DNA from: Gammaproteobacteria bacterium
GTDB lineage: Bacteria; Pseudomonadota; Gammaproteobacteria; Steroidobacterales; Foliamicaceae
Direction of reading: 5' to 3'
Assembly: GCA_009844425.1 (NCBI GenBank)
Contig: VYBN01000037.1
Coordinates: 42,565 to 106,564 of the forward strand
Length of the DNA: 64,000 bases
Part shown: positions 50,321-58,561 of the stretch, in pieces
Layout of the letters: each line of letters begins with the position of its first letter
How positions within the stretch are numbered: position 1 is the first letter of the stretch
The notes under the pieces: model-generated
Databases searched by the model: none
The model's input: only the letters and a program-made list of their open reading frames with translations
Told to the model about the DNA's origin: nothing
Program-made: the position numbers and the translations under genes

Positions 50321-50572
50321 CTATGTGGCTCCTTCGTCGGCCAGGCACATCGTAAAGGCGCCCAGGGAAATCGGCTGCTCGCCAATTTTCTGGATGGTGA
50401 ACTTGCCCAGCCCATAAGTATTAATTCCGACCAGGTAAGCATCGCCGGTATCGTTATAGATCTCGACAACCTGGCCAGCATGGAGTAGCGCTACCCGGCC
50501 AAAATGCTCCTTCTCGAGGCGCTCTTTCTCCGCTGCATAGGCAGCACGGTTTCGTTCAATTTCGGTGGTCAT
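50321..50572 (-). CDS. Small DUF5678-like protein, copy 2
   Basis: An 83-residue protein: charged N-terminal helix (ERNRAAYAAEKERLEKE), then HFGRVALLHAGQVVEIYNDT, GDAYLVGINTYGLGKF and IGEQP, the conserved block shared with copies at 48611 and 53367. It directly precedes the retropepsin-like gene. The block reads like a short beta-meander with two Gly turns. The DUF5678 name is by resemblance; function unknown. Confidence 0.72.
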   Translation of the reverse strand: MTTEIERNRAAYAAEKERLEKEHFGRVALLHAGQVVEIYNDTGDAYLVGINTYGLGKFTIQKIGEQPISLGAFTMCLADEGAT

Positions 50573-50789
50573 GGTTGATTACTCCCTCTCGGGATTCCTT
50601 ACTATATAGCACCGAGATAACTGTCTCTCAATTGTCTTAGAGCACATCGGCAACAGGATTCGGGCTTCGAGCTGTCCCCAAGTTTGTAGGTAAGTTCGCA
50701 CACTTAGAAATCCGCCAACGCAATCGCCGGGAAAAGGGGGCGTGTAAGGGAAATTTAGAACATCAGCGTGGCCATTTGGAACCCATAAA

Positions 50790-51470
50790 GTGTGCGCGTA
50801 TAACGAGTTTTACTGCGCCCCCTCGTTCAGAACCGCGATAGCCAAGCTCTCTGACCGCATCGAAGTCGAATGGATCGAGGCGAAATCGCCAGGGACGGCA
50901 GACTCCAGGGAATTAGTCGTCAGTTGGCCCGGCACGCTTACCGCGGCGAGGGTCAAGCCGGCCTCAGGCGCTCCTGTGCTGGCTGTCTCGATGTATGCGC
51001 AGTGGCTTCGCACGCATAGTTTGGCGGCAAACAACTTCATATTTGCGGATAGTTCCGTTCACCACGTCATTTCCGACTTGTCGGTTTTCGTTACGAAGGC
51101 GGACGGGCATCGCGTTCTGGCCGCCGGCGATCTGAATATCCTGCGCGGTTACGGCGAACGTGGCGACGCCTACTGGGCCGCCCGGTACCAGACTGTGTTT
51201 GACCGGATGGAGGCTATCGGATTGCCTTGCATCGGTCCGGAAGATCCGAACGGCCGCCAGGCCGATCCGTGGCCGGACGAATTGCCGCGGGACAGTCGAA
51301 ACGTCCCCACATTTCATTCCAACCGCCAAAAGCCGGCGACCGCTACCCGCCAATTGGACTACGTCTTCGCCTCCAGAGGACTCGCTGACTCGCTTACCGT
51401 GCGCGCCCTCAACTGGCCGGAGGAATGGGGACCGAGCGATCATCGCCGGATCGAGATTGAACTCAAGTAA
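50790..51470 (+). pseudogene. Endonuclease/exonuclease/phosphatase-fold protein, N-terminally truncated
   Basis: The 226-codon frame (GTG 50790) holds the later half of an EEP-fold enzyme: AAGDLNILRGYGE (GDxN motif), TRQLDYVFAS and the terminal WGPSDHRRIEIEL (SDH motif). The first strands with the catalytic N/E motifs (typically WN-N and QE) are missing, and no clear start or RBS is seen. It is therefore probably a 5'-deleted gene. The 217-base gap before it (50573-50789) holds nothing recognisable. Confidence 0.65.
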
Positions 51471-51531
51471 CCAACAAACCGAGTAACCGGCGCAACCTTA
51501 CGCCGCAATGCATTGACGATCTGCTCTGAAT

Positions 51532-52086
51532 CTACTTGTCTCCCGCTGTTGGCAGCCATTGAAGCTCGGCTTCGATCCGTCTTCTATAGGCTGTATCAAT
51601 CTGTCGAGGTGCCCGGCGAATGTATTGTTCTGCAGCATCTCTTGCTGTTCCGGTTAGCTCCCGAAGGTACCGTAGTACGTCTTCTACGCGAGGTTTCCCA
51701 TTGTCACCATCCTTGAAATTCGGCGGTAACTTTGTCCAGATAACCGAGTCGATATTTCTTGCAAGCGCCCACTCGTTCAACTCAGGGATCTTTTCGGGAG
51801 GCGGTCGTCCCCTCGACCAATTGCCGATGTGTTCTGGATTCTTCGCTCCTTCCCGCTGCTGCAGCTGTTTTTTCGCTTCTTCGAGACTATCGCCGTCCAT
51901 AAGAGCCCATAGCGCCCGCACTGGGCGAACTGCAGGCGAGATTACCAATGTGATTCGACCATCGTCGGATTTTCGCGCGAATTCGACTGGTATCAGCGGA
52001 CCGTCATTGAACCAGTACCGCTGGATTGGTAAGTTGCGAGGATCCCAGATTAGAGAACCCCAGCCGAGACATGCGATATTGGTCAT
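51532..52086 (-). CDS. GGCT-like protein of unknown function, copy 1
   Basis: A 184-residue protein from ATG 52086, chosen because AGGAG lies 7 bases before it. The start IACLGWGSLIWDPRNLPIQR resembles the YGSL-type first strand of gamma-glutamylcyclotransferase-like folds, and the chain ends RRAPRQIDTAYRRRIEAEL. About 70% of residues match the protein at 56934-57488. I am not sure of the fold, and no reaction is claimed. Confidence 0.65.
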   Translation of the reverse strand: MTNIACLGWGSLIWDPRNLPIQRYWFNDGPLIPVEFARKSDDGRITLVISPAVRPVRALWALMDGDSLEEAKKQLQQREGAKNPEHIGNWSRGRPPPEKIPELNEWALARNIDSVIWTKLPPNFKDGDNGKPRVEDVLRYLRELTGTARDAAEQYIRRAPRQIDTAYRRRIEAELQWLPTAGDK

Positions 52087-52250
52087 TACTCGCTCCTGAA
52101 TTGACACCGGCAATAGGCCAGGAGATGCGCGGATACGAGAGATTGTTAATTCCCATCGGGAGCCACCGTTCTTGACCAGGTTCGTATCATATTTGCTTGG
52201 CTAAAGTCAGAATTAATCTTGTCGGTGTGCGCTGAAAGGCAGAAATCATA

Positions 52251-53108
52251 ATGTCGCTGAACAAGGAAGACGTGTGGGCGGACTTAAGGTATGCCCTCGA
52301 TGAACTGGAAAGAACGCCGCTCGATATACATGGCCGCTTGAAGGATGCAGCCAACTTATATGAACAACCAGAAGACGAATTCTCCAAAAGACTCCTTCAG
52401 ACTGCACTACTCTCCATAGCATATTCAAATGCTAAGGCAAGGTCGGACGCGAGGAATGCTCACGAAGCAATCGAGAAGGGCCTCAAGGCGATTCTTATAG
52501 ACGGCGGCCAGTCAGAGAAACAGGTTCGTTCTCGCGGGCACCAGCTACACCAACTGTTGGAGGATGTCCAGCAACACAACCCGACGGCATTCAAAGAACT
52601 GGCGCGGTGTTTCGACAGCACCATTCAGTTTCTGGAAAGTGTCACACCTCTCAGGCATAACACAAACATCCTGGACTATTTTCGGGAACATGGAAAATCC
52701 GAAATATTTATAGCCAATCGGTACGCGAGTATCGAGGGCACTAACAACACGCCTGGAGGAATGATCGGCTATATCTACAGGGAGATGATACGTGCGTTAA
52801 TGTCGCTCATATTCGGCGGGGTCCCCAAAGACGTAATCCAACGAATCGAGGTAGAGGCAAGAAAAGCGATATTGACCGAGAGCAAACGTGCTCGGGCTTG
52901 GGACGCAGCGGAATGGTTGAATCGGGGACCCGTTCGCCCACGACTGGAAGTCATCGAAAACCTAAAGAACAATAGAGTGCTTCGGGCCGCTGTGCGGAGG
53001 TGTGCACGACAATCCAAGGATAGCTTGATTCAGTATTGGGCCAAGATGCTCAGGCACAATCAAGTAACCGCTAGAAGAAAGACGCGAGCTGCGCAGCGGG
53101 TTGGGTAA
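52251..53108 (+). CDS. Alpha-helical protein with HEPN-like N-terminal half
   Basis: A 285-residue soluble protein, largely helical. SDARNAHEAIEKGLKAILID and the following GHQLHQLLEDVQ resemble the core helices of HEPN domains, which often serve as toxins or RNA-binding modules in defence loci. The canonical Rx4-6H catalytic motif is not evident. The C-terminal 70 residues are basic (RAAVRRCARQSKDSL, ARRKTRAAQR). A strong terminator follows 100 bases downstream. No family is firmly recognised. Confidence 0.6.
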   Translation: MSLNKEDVWADLRYALDELERTPLDIHGRLKDAANLYEQPEDEFSKRLLQTALLSIAYSNAKARSDARNAHEAIEKGLKAILIDGGQSEKQVRSRGHQLHQLLEDVQQHNPTAFKELARCFDSTIQFLESVTPLRHNTNILDYFREHGKSEIFIANRYASIEGTNNTPGGMIGYIYREMIRALMSLIFGGVPKDVIQRIEVEARKAILTESKRARAWDAAEWLNRGPVRPRLEVIENLKNNRVLRAAVRRCARQSKDSLIQYWAKMLRHNQVTARRKTRAAQRVG

Positions 53109-53208
53109 AACTCGATATATTCCCCCTTGTTAGCTATTGCTAACTACTGGCCTTTCTGGCAGTATTTTGTTGCCATGGACGCGGTGCCGTCTGTGCCAAA
53201 TGCTTATG

Positions 53209-53244
53209 GCCCGCATTTCGGGAAACCGAAATGCGGGCTTTTTT
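53209..53244 (+). terminator. Strong Rho-independent terminator
   Basis: A perfect 13-bp stem GCCCGCATTTCGG / CCGAAATGCGGGC closed by a GAAA tetraloop (53222-53225) is followed by six T (53239-53244). It ends the transcript of the helical gene at 52251 and separates it from the small-protein/retropepsin unit. Confidence 0.92.
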
Positions 53245-53366
53245 CTGAGCCAGACGTGTGAATCTCGCAGCTGTCAATAGATTTCTAAATCGTTCCATTT
53301 ATGGGAACGTCGGGGCAGGGTCGATCTTCAACCCTGCGTCGTTGGAGACAATCTCGGAGACTTCAC

Positions 53367-53621
53367 ATGACGACACGCGCCGATCAGGGCTTGAAGCAAG
53401 CTCGTGAGAATTTGAAGGCTTACGAAGAACACCGAGCAGAACTCGAAGCCAAACACTTGGGCAAGACGGTATTGCTCAGAAACCGCCGGCTTGTTGAGAT
53501 ATTCGACGACTACGACGATGCTTTCTTCACTGGTTGTGAGAAATATGGTCTGGGCAGTTTTTCCGTTCAGTTGATCGGCGAGAAGGCGGCGTGTTTCGGC
53601 GCCATGACGCCCTACATCTAG
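53367..53621 (+). CDS. Small DUF5678-like protein, copy 3
   Basis: An 84-residue protein from ATG 53367 (GGAG upstream); the earlier in-frame start at 53301 is unlikely. N-terminal coiled helix (GLKQARENLKAYEEHRAELE), then the conserved block HLGKTVLLRNRRLVEIFDDY, DDAFFTGCEKYGLGSF and IGEKA shared with the copies at 48611 and 50321. It precedes the second retropepsin-like gene by 15 bases. Confidence 0.72.
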   Translation: MTTRADQGLKQARENLKAYEEHRAELEAKHLGKTVLLRNRRLVEIFDDYDDAFFTGCEKYGLGSFSVQLIGEKAACFGAMTPYI

Positions 53622-53636
53622 CTAGCTGTTTCTTAA

Positions 53637-54092
53637 ATGTCGTTCCTCAGGGGCCGGATAAGAAACGGCCAAATGATTGTGGACGTGTGGATGCTTCAGC
53701 CTGATGTAAGAGATCCCGGCAAGCATGTGGGAAGACGCAAGTTTCGAGGGCTAATTGACACGGGTGCAAATTTCAGTGCTCTTTATGAGGACGAAATCAG
53801 CAGGATTGGATTGGTTTCTGCTGGCCAGCGGCCCGTGGCCGGCTCCGATGGGTCGACAGGCCGAGTTGATCCGGTATACCCCGTTAGCCTGGTGCTTGGG
53901 TTTTCAAGTTCAGGTGACGGCGATATAGATGACTTCCGATCCACGCGAATTCGAATGTCGCCTATGCGGCTCAAACATCCGGACTTCCAACTCTTGGTGG
54001 GGATGGACGTTTTGGAACGCTATCGCTTTTGCATGACCAACGGAAGGTTTGAGTTAAGCGCCCCAACTTTGCAACAGAGTGAACAAGCGTGA
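53637..54092 (+). CDS. Retropepsin-like aspartic protease, copy 2
   Basis: A 151-residue clan AA protease with active-site motif GLIDTGANFSALYE (DTGA) and second-half motif FQLLVGMDVLERYRF. It is clearly diverged from the copy at 49886 but has the same length, motif spacing and small upstream partner. Two such modules on opposite strands imply independent retention of the gene pair rather than a simple fresh duplication. No Shine-Dalgarno is visible, so coupling to the upstream gene is likely. Its end overlaps the cupin gene by 14 bases. Confidence 0.8.
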   Translation: MSFLRGRIRNGQMIVDVWMLQPDVRDPGKHVGRRKFRGLIDTGANFSALYEDEISRIGLVSAGQRPVAGSDGSTGRVDPVYPVSLVLGFSSSGDGDIDDFRSTRIRMSPMRLKHPDFQLLVGMDVLERYRFCMTNGRFELSAPTLQQSEQA

Positions 54093-54453
54093 GAAAAGGC
54101 GGATCGGTGATTTTTTCGGCCTCAGGAATTTCGGCGTGAACCTTACCCGGCTTGCTCCCGGTGGTCGGTCTGCACTAATGCACGCTCACAGCAAGCAAGA
54201 CGAACTGATCTACGTCCTGAAGGGCGAGCCGACGCTTGTCACCGAATCCAGAGCGAGACCGCTGGCGCCCGGCATGTGCGCCGGTTTCCCGGCGGGAGGC
54301 GAGGCGCATCACCTGGTCAACCATACCGACAAGGAAGTTGTTTTCCTGGAGATCGGTGACCGGACAACGACTGACGAGGTGAACTATCCGAATGACGATC
54401 TCCAGGCCGTGATGGGCCAGGATGGACATTGGCAATTCATGCACAAGGAATAA
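54079..54453 (+). CDS. Cupin-domain protein
   Basis: A 124-residue cupin: FGVNLTRLAPGG, SALMHAHSKQDELIYVLKGE (metal-binding HxH and Glu) and LAPGMCAGFPAGGEAHHL (second His). The GTG 54079 start falls inside the preceding retropepsin gene, and relatives usually have 20-25 more N-terminal residues, so the 5' end may be lost; the C-terminus is also shortened compared with the fragment at 49625 (KE-stop rather than KDGTPY). Metal residues remain, so it may fold. Function unknown. Confidence 0.72.
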   Translation: MNKREKRRIGDFFGLRNFGVNLTRLAPGGRSALMHAHSKQDELIYVLKGEPTLVTESRARPLAPGMCAGFPAGGEAHHLVNHTDKEVVFLEIGDRTTTDEVNYPNDDLQAVMGQDGHWQFMHKE

Positions 54454-54526
54454 TCCTTCACGACTTCGGCAATGTTAGGATCGAAACAACCATGGACACC
54501 GTTGCCGGCGACGGTGGATTACGCGC

Positions 54527-54826
54527 ATGAATGAACTATTACTTGGAATGTTGGGCGTGGTGCTTGGCTGCAGCTTCGGTCTTGCGGGCATATTCCTCGG
54601 TGTGCGTTACAGCAATGCCCGATCCTTTGGTCGGCTATCCAAGCGAGTCTATCTGGGCATTGCCTCAGGCGTGATGTGCGTTGTCGTGTTTCCTGCCTTG
54701 ATGTTCCGCGTCGTGTTACCCCATGCGGACTGGGTAAGCGCAAGACTGTGGATCGCCTTAGCTGCCCTTGCAGTGGTATGCCTGATGCCGATTTGCTTTC
54801 ATTGGTGGGCATCGAGGAAAAGCTGA
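54527..54826 (+). CDS. Small membrane protein of unknown function
   Basis: A 99-residue protein with three hydrophobic helices (about 3-25, 43-63, 73-93) and a short basic loop (RYSNARSFGRLSKR). No recognised family or motif, and no strong RBS before ATG 54527. It sits between the cupin and LysE genes, tail to tail with the latter. Real coding is supported mainly by the clean helix pattern. Confidence 0.5.
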   Translation: MNELLLGMLGVVLGCSFGLAGIFLGVRYSNARSFGRLSKRVYLGIASGVMCVVVFPALMFRVVLPHADWVSARLWIALAALAVVCLMPICFHWWASRKS

Positions 54827-54850
54827 AGCAAGCAGAAAGAGCCGAGCAGA

Positions 54851-55453
54851 CTACCGGCTGAGCAGAATTCGCAGGCCCAAGGCGCCGAGCACAGCTGCGG
54901 CGGCGCGATCAATGTAGATTTTTGCCTGCATGTAGCGCTTCACGACGGCTTGCGTGCTCATGCCGAAGGCGAGCGCCGTATAGAAAGCGATTTCCACCAG
55001 AAAGTGGTTTGCGACGATCACGATACTGTCGGCCACACCTATACCGGCAGGGAAGACCGTGACTAAAACAGCGGCAGCGAACAGCATGGATTTCGGATTG
55101 AAGAGATTCACAAGAAACCCTTGCCGGAATGCGCGCCTGGCCGGTTTGATTAAGGCCTTGGCAGGCACGCCGGCGCTCCTCCACATCCCGTATGCGATGT
55201 ACAGAAGATAAGCAGCTCCTGCGGCTTTGGCGCCGACGTACAAGAAGGGGAACAGTTCGAAGACCACGCCGAAACCCAGGAGCGCCATCATCGTCCAGAA
55301 CGCGGCCATCAGACCGAGACCGGCGCCAACCGCGATGCCGGCCGTGCGTCCTGCGCTCAAAGAGGTCTGAGTCGCCATCAGCATCGCCGGCCCTGGACTC
55401 GCAATAGCGACTATCAGGACGACGTTGAAGGTGACGAGTTGGGTCCAGGTCAT
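54851..55453 (-). CDS. LysE/RhtB-family amino-acid exporter
   Basis: Inner-membrane efflux protein of 200 residues with about six helices. The N-terminal IVAIASPGPAMLMATQTSLS, the VGAGLGLMAAFWTMMALLG segment and GFLVNLFNPKSMLFAAAVL are hallmarks of the RhtB branch, which exports homoserine, threonine or similar metabolites. It is a single gene without obvious partners, an ordinary transporter inside the accessory region. Confidence 0.92.
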   Translation of the reverse strand: MTWTQLVTFNVVLIVAIASPGPAMLMATQTSLSAGRTAGIAVGAGLGLMAAFWTMMALLGFGVVFELFPFLYVGAKAAGAAYLLYIAYGMWRSAGVPAKALIKPARRAFRQGFLVNLFNPKSMLFAAAVLVTVFPAGIGVADSIVIVANHFLVEIAFYTALAFGMSTQAVVKRYMQAKIYIDRAAAAVLGALGLRILLSR

Positions 55454-55537
55454 GGCTTACTCGGCTTGTCTCAATCGAGCTTATCGATTGGCAGGAGGAG
55501 GCGTGAGTTCTTGGAGTAAGTTGATTGCCTCCCGCGC

Positions 55538-56536
55538 CTATTCGACATTCGCGGGCGGAACGACAACGTCAGGGCCTGAAGGGACCAAACCAAACTGAAC
55601 CGCCGGCACAGCTTGAACAACGTGCTGTTTCACGAACGCGCGCCCAGTATGGCTCTCTACTATCTTCACGGCGGGCGTGCCCGAGAACGTGTGCGTAGTG
55701 GCGTGGAAAACGGAAAGCGCAAGGTCTTGAAGAACTTCGTCAGTTTCAAGTCGATAGACTACCAAACGACGTTTTTCCGCTTCGTCACGGGGAATATGTC
55801 TGGAATGGCTCTTGAAATTGTCGTGACCGGCAAGCCAATCAGAAACCGATTGTGCTCGCTCCACGCAATCGTCCAATCCCTCGAACATATAGGATTCCAG
55901 CCAAGTCTTGACCAATTCCTTCGACATCGCCAACGCTAATTCACACTGAACCAGAAGATCCGGCCCATATTGGCCCAACATAGGCAGCCAAGCTGATAGC
56001 TTCGCGGGGTCTGCGCATTCCCGCGTAGCGCGATCGAATTGGTCCAGGACCGCTTGTGCCGGAACGGCCCTTATTCCCAACGAAGTCTGAAGAAGCAGTT
56101 GCGGATCTGTCGGCCCTAGAAACGAGTGTTTGCCAAGCACTATCTCATTGGCGGCGCATGAAATCATTGTGGCCGCCGACATCGCGAGCTGAGGCACGAT
56201 TACACGAATGTGCGTAAAGCGCTGCCGCAAGTAAGAGACGATCGCTTCGGCCGCCTCTGGCGAACCGCCGGGACTATGCAGAATCAGGTCAAGCTGGTCG
56301 CCGGCAAGTCCCTGACTGACTTCCATAAGCGCCTGCATGTCTTCGTCGCTGATCGAGACGGGCGCGGGCGGCACATCAGGCTTCTGCAGCCACCCGGAGG
56401 CGTACAGGATGATGTTGCGCCCGGTGTGCCGGTGCATTTCAGCGAGATACTTCCGGCGAACACTGTCAAAGTCCGGCGGATTCCCTTGTTCCTGTGTGCT
56501 GGCGAGTTCAGTGAGAATCTCGCTCCAAATTGGCAC
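55538..56536 (-). CDS. SDH-type (ClpP/crotonase-fold) serine protease
   Basis: A 332-residue protein of the serine dehydrogenase proteinase (SDH_sah) family, ClpP-like fold. LDLILHSPGGSPEAAEAIV forms the oxyanion/Gly-rich strand and the nucleophile Ser lies in QLAMSAATMISCAA; SFLGPTDPQL follows. The start GTG 56536 has AAGGAGG at ideal spacing. It is preceded by a 70-residue gene on the same strand. No transmembrane helix is seen, so it probably acts in the cytosol. Confidence 0.88.
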   Translation of the reverse strand: MPIWSEILTELASTQEQGNPPDFDSVRRKYLAEMHRHTGRNIILYASGWLQKPDVPPAPVSISDEDMQALMEVSQGLAGDQLDLILHSPGGSPEAAEAIVSYLRQRFTHIRVIVPQLAMSAATMISCAANEIVLGKHSFLGPTDPQLLLQTSLGIRAVPAQAVLDQFDRATRECADPAKLSAWLPMLGQYGPDLLVQCELALAMSKELVKTWLESYMFEGLDDCVERAQSVSDWLAGHDNFKSHSRHIPRDEAEKRRLVVYRLETDEVLQDLALSVFHATTHTFSGTPAVKIVESHTGRAFVKQHVVQAVPAVQFGLVPSGPDVVVPPANVE

Positions 56537-56566
56537 TGGGAGACCTCCTTGTCGTGCTTAGATGAG

Positions 56567-56779
56567 TTAGCAGGCGCGTGAAGAGTTTGTGGTCGTGATC
56601 CGTTCGGGCTTCTTTGTCGCCGAACGGTAAACATCAAGCCCCTGATCCTTTTCCTGCCAGCCGCCGTAGACTCTCATAACCTCGCGGACGCCTGGACGGG
56701 CAAGGGCAGCCTCAAGCATCTCGGCATGTGCCTGCGCCCGCTTTGGCTTAGAGCGTTTTTCCATTTTCAACTTTGTCAC
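56567..56779 (-). CDS. Small protein upstream of the SDH-type protease
   Basis: A 70-residue basic protein from GTG 56779 (GGAGG at good spacing): KRSKPKRAQAHAEMLEAALA, REVMRVYGGWQEKDQGLDVY and the C-terminus ITTTNSSRAC. Lies 30 bases before the protease gene and probably shares its transcript. It may be a substrate, adaptor or regulator of the protease; I do not recognise a family. A relic of its 3' end also exists at 48317-48354. Confidence 0.65.
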   Translation of the reverse strand: MTKLKMEKRSKPKRAQAHAEMLEAALARPGVREVMRVYGGWQEKDQGLDVYRSATKKPERITTTNSSRAC

Positions 56780-56933
56780 TGTGGTCCCTCCAGCGATTTC
56801 CTGCCTTGCGCAACAACCTTGTGGCGCTTTGGATTAACGAATGCTACCAGAACCGGCCTTGGCCGAGGCCGGAGTGCTTTAGAGATCCGTACATTGGCCG
56901 CGAAGTTGTAAGGCAGGACGTTCTGCCATGCAT

Positions 56934-57488
56934 CTACTTGTCGCCCGCTGTTGGCAACCAGTGAAGCTCAGCCTCGATCCGTCTTCGATAGGCTGTATCA
57001 ATCTGCCGAGGCGCCCGCCGAATGTACTGTTCTGCGTTGTCACGTGCGGTGCCGGATAAAGCTCGAAGGTGCTTCAGGACGTCTTCCACGCCAGGTTTCT
57101 CATTGTCATCGCCGTTGAGTCCTTGCGGTAACGCTGTCCAGATAGCCGCATCGACGTTTCTTGCATGTGCCCACTCGCTCAGCATAGGTATTGTGGGGGG
57201 CGAGGGTCGTCCTCTCGACCAATCGTCGATGTATTTCAGTTTCGTTCTTTCCCGCTGCCGCAGCCGTTCTTTCGCGACTTCGAGGCTATCGCTGTCCATA
57301 AGGGTCCACAGTGATCGCACGGGGCGGGCGTCAGGCGAGATGACCAATGTGATTCGATCATCCTTGGATTGTCGCGCGAATTCGACTGGAATCAGCGGAC
57401 CGTCATTGAACCAGGACCGCTGGATTGGCAGGTTTCTAGGATCCCAGATTAGAGAACCCCAGCCCAGACAAGCGATGTTCTGCTTCAT
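56934..57488 (-). CDS. GGCT-like protein of unknown function, copy 2
   Basis: A 184-residue paralogue of the protein at 51532-52086, with identical length, start (IACLGWGSLIWDPRNLPIQR) and end (EQYIRRAPRQIDTAYRRRIE). Here it is coupled to the NERD-domain gene: ATG 57488 overlaps that gene's stop (TGATG). The constant ends and a variable middle suggest a conserved fold with shifting specificity. A gamma-glutamylcyclotransferase-like fold is possible but not certain. Confidence 0.65.
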   Translation of the reverse strand: MKQNIACLGWGSLIWDPRNLPIQRSWFNDGPLIPVEFARQSKDDRITLVISPDARPVRSLWTLMDSDSLEVAKERLRQRERTKLKYIDDWSRGRPSPPTIPMLSEWAHARNVDAAIWTALPQGLNGDDNEKPGVEDVLKHLRALSGTARDNAEQYIRRAPRQIDTAYRRRIEAELHWLPTAGDK

Positions 57489-58501
57489 CACCACGATGCT
57501 CGTTTCGCAGACCGGGCGTACTCGACATGTCTTGCGTGAGTTTCCGCGGTCACGGGAAGGGCAGCCGTTGTTATCTTTGCCCGGATCGCCTCCATCCTCT
57601 CTCGCGTCAGGCTTCGACTCGACGAGGCGCGAACGGAGAAGTCGATGTAGCGGTGCAACTCCGCCAGGCTCATGCAGACGACGCCTCGCATACGCCAGCC
57701 ACGGAACCGCTTTGCCATATCCTCGTGCTCTTCAAACCGCACGAACTTCTCCTCCGTTTTCAGCTCGGCGTCGCCCACGAACACGGCGACGGGCCGGATT
57801 TCCCACGGTTTAACTACGCCGAGTTTGACCAGGGCCTTCGCGTGTCCTTCGTTCTGCAGCAGTGGATTGTAGAAAGGAAACCGCTTCGACTTGATTCCCA
57901 TCATGCGGGACCAGCGGCCCGCTCTGAATGTTTGCGTCCACCTTTGCTGCCCGGGGCTTGCGAATATCCACCCGCCCATGTCCTTGGTCTCGATCACGAA
58001 TACGCTGGCGGGCGATATGAGGATGTGATCGATCTGTGCCGTCCCTCCGCCAGAGGGAAGCAGCACGTTATTGAGCAGCGGCCAGTCTCGATAACGCCTC
58101 GTCAACACCTTTTGGACCCGTCGCTCGCCGGCGTTTACCTTCGGCGCGGATGTCCGCAATACCGTAGTGGGTTTCGAACCGTGCCGATGCAGCGCTTCTT
58201 TCGGTGTCGAGACTCGAGTGTCAGGCGCCGAAGTTGGGGTTCTGCGCTTGCGGCGAAACAGAAGCAACAGTGCCACCACGACGAGTGCTCCTCCCAGCCA
58301 CCCGCTCCAAGCGCCAGCTGCTTCGTCCCAACCAGGCGTAACCACCGCGTCATGGACGACGATTCTCTGACCCGCCTGCACATAGTCCGCTTCTTCGATC
58401 CGATTCCATTCCTGCAATTGCTCGACGGTGACGCCGTACCGCGCGGCAATTTCCGAGAGCGTTTCTCCCGGTTCAACGTGCACTACTGTCGTTTCGCTCA
58501 T
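57488..58501 (-). CDS. LysM-TM-NERD domain protein
   Basis: A 337-residue protein with an unusual order: a LysM peptidoglycan-binding motif (about 5-50, VEPGETLSEIAARYGVTVEQ), a transmembrane helix (about 66-82, WLGGALVVVALLLLF), then a NERD nuclease-related domain (about 125-235: AQIDHILISPASVFVIETKD and WTQTFRAG). NERD is a PD-(D/E)xK-like fold; the D and ExK residues are visible in QIDHILI and IETKD. No signal peptide precedes LysM, so topology is puzzling. It is coupled to the downstream GGCT-like gene. Confidence 0.82.
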   Translation of the reverse strand: MSETTVVHVEPGETLSEIAARYGVTVEQLQEWNRIEEADYVQAGQRIVVHDAVVTPGWDEAAGAWSGWLGGALVVVALLLLFRRKRRTPTSAPDTRVSTPKEALHRHGSKPTTVLRTSAPKVNAGERRVQKVLTRRYRDWPLLNNVLLPSGGGTAQIDHILISPASVFVIETKDMGGWIFASPGQQRWTQTFRAGRWSRMMGIKSKRFPFYNPLLQNEGHAKALVKLGVVKPWEIRPVAVFVGDAELKTEEKFVRFEEHEDMAKRFRGWRMRGVVCMSLAELHRYIDFSVRASSSRSLTRERMEAIRAKITTAALPVTAETHARHVEYARSAKRASW

Positions 58502-58561
58502 TGTCCGTGAGTGATCGCTTACCTCGGCATCAGCGACACGGATCCGCGATGCGTGCGAGAC

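Noticed and set aside
49886..54092. Retroelement because of retropepsin-like genes
   Set aside because: No reverse transcriptase, integrase, gag-like gene or terminal repeats nearby; single-domain clan AA proteases occur widely in bacteria.
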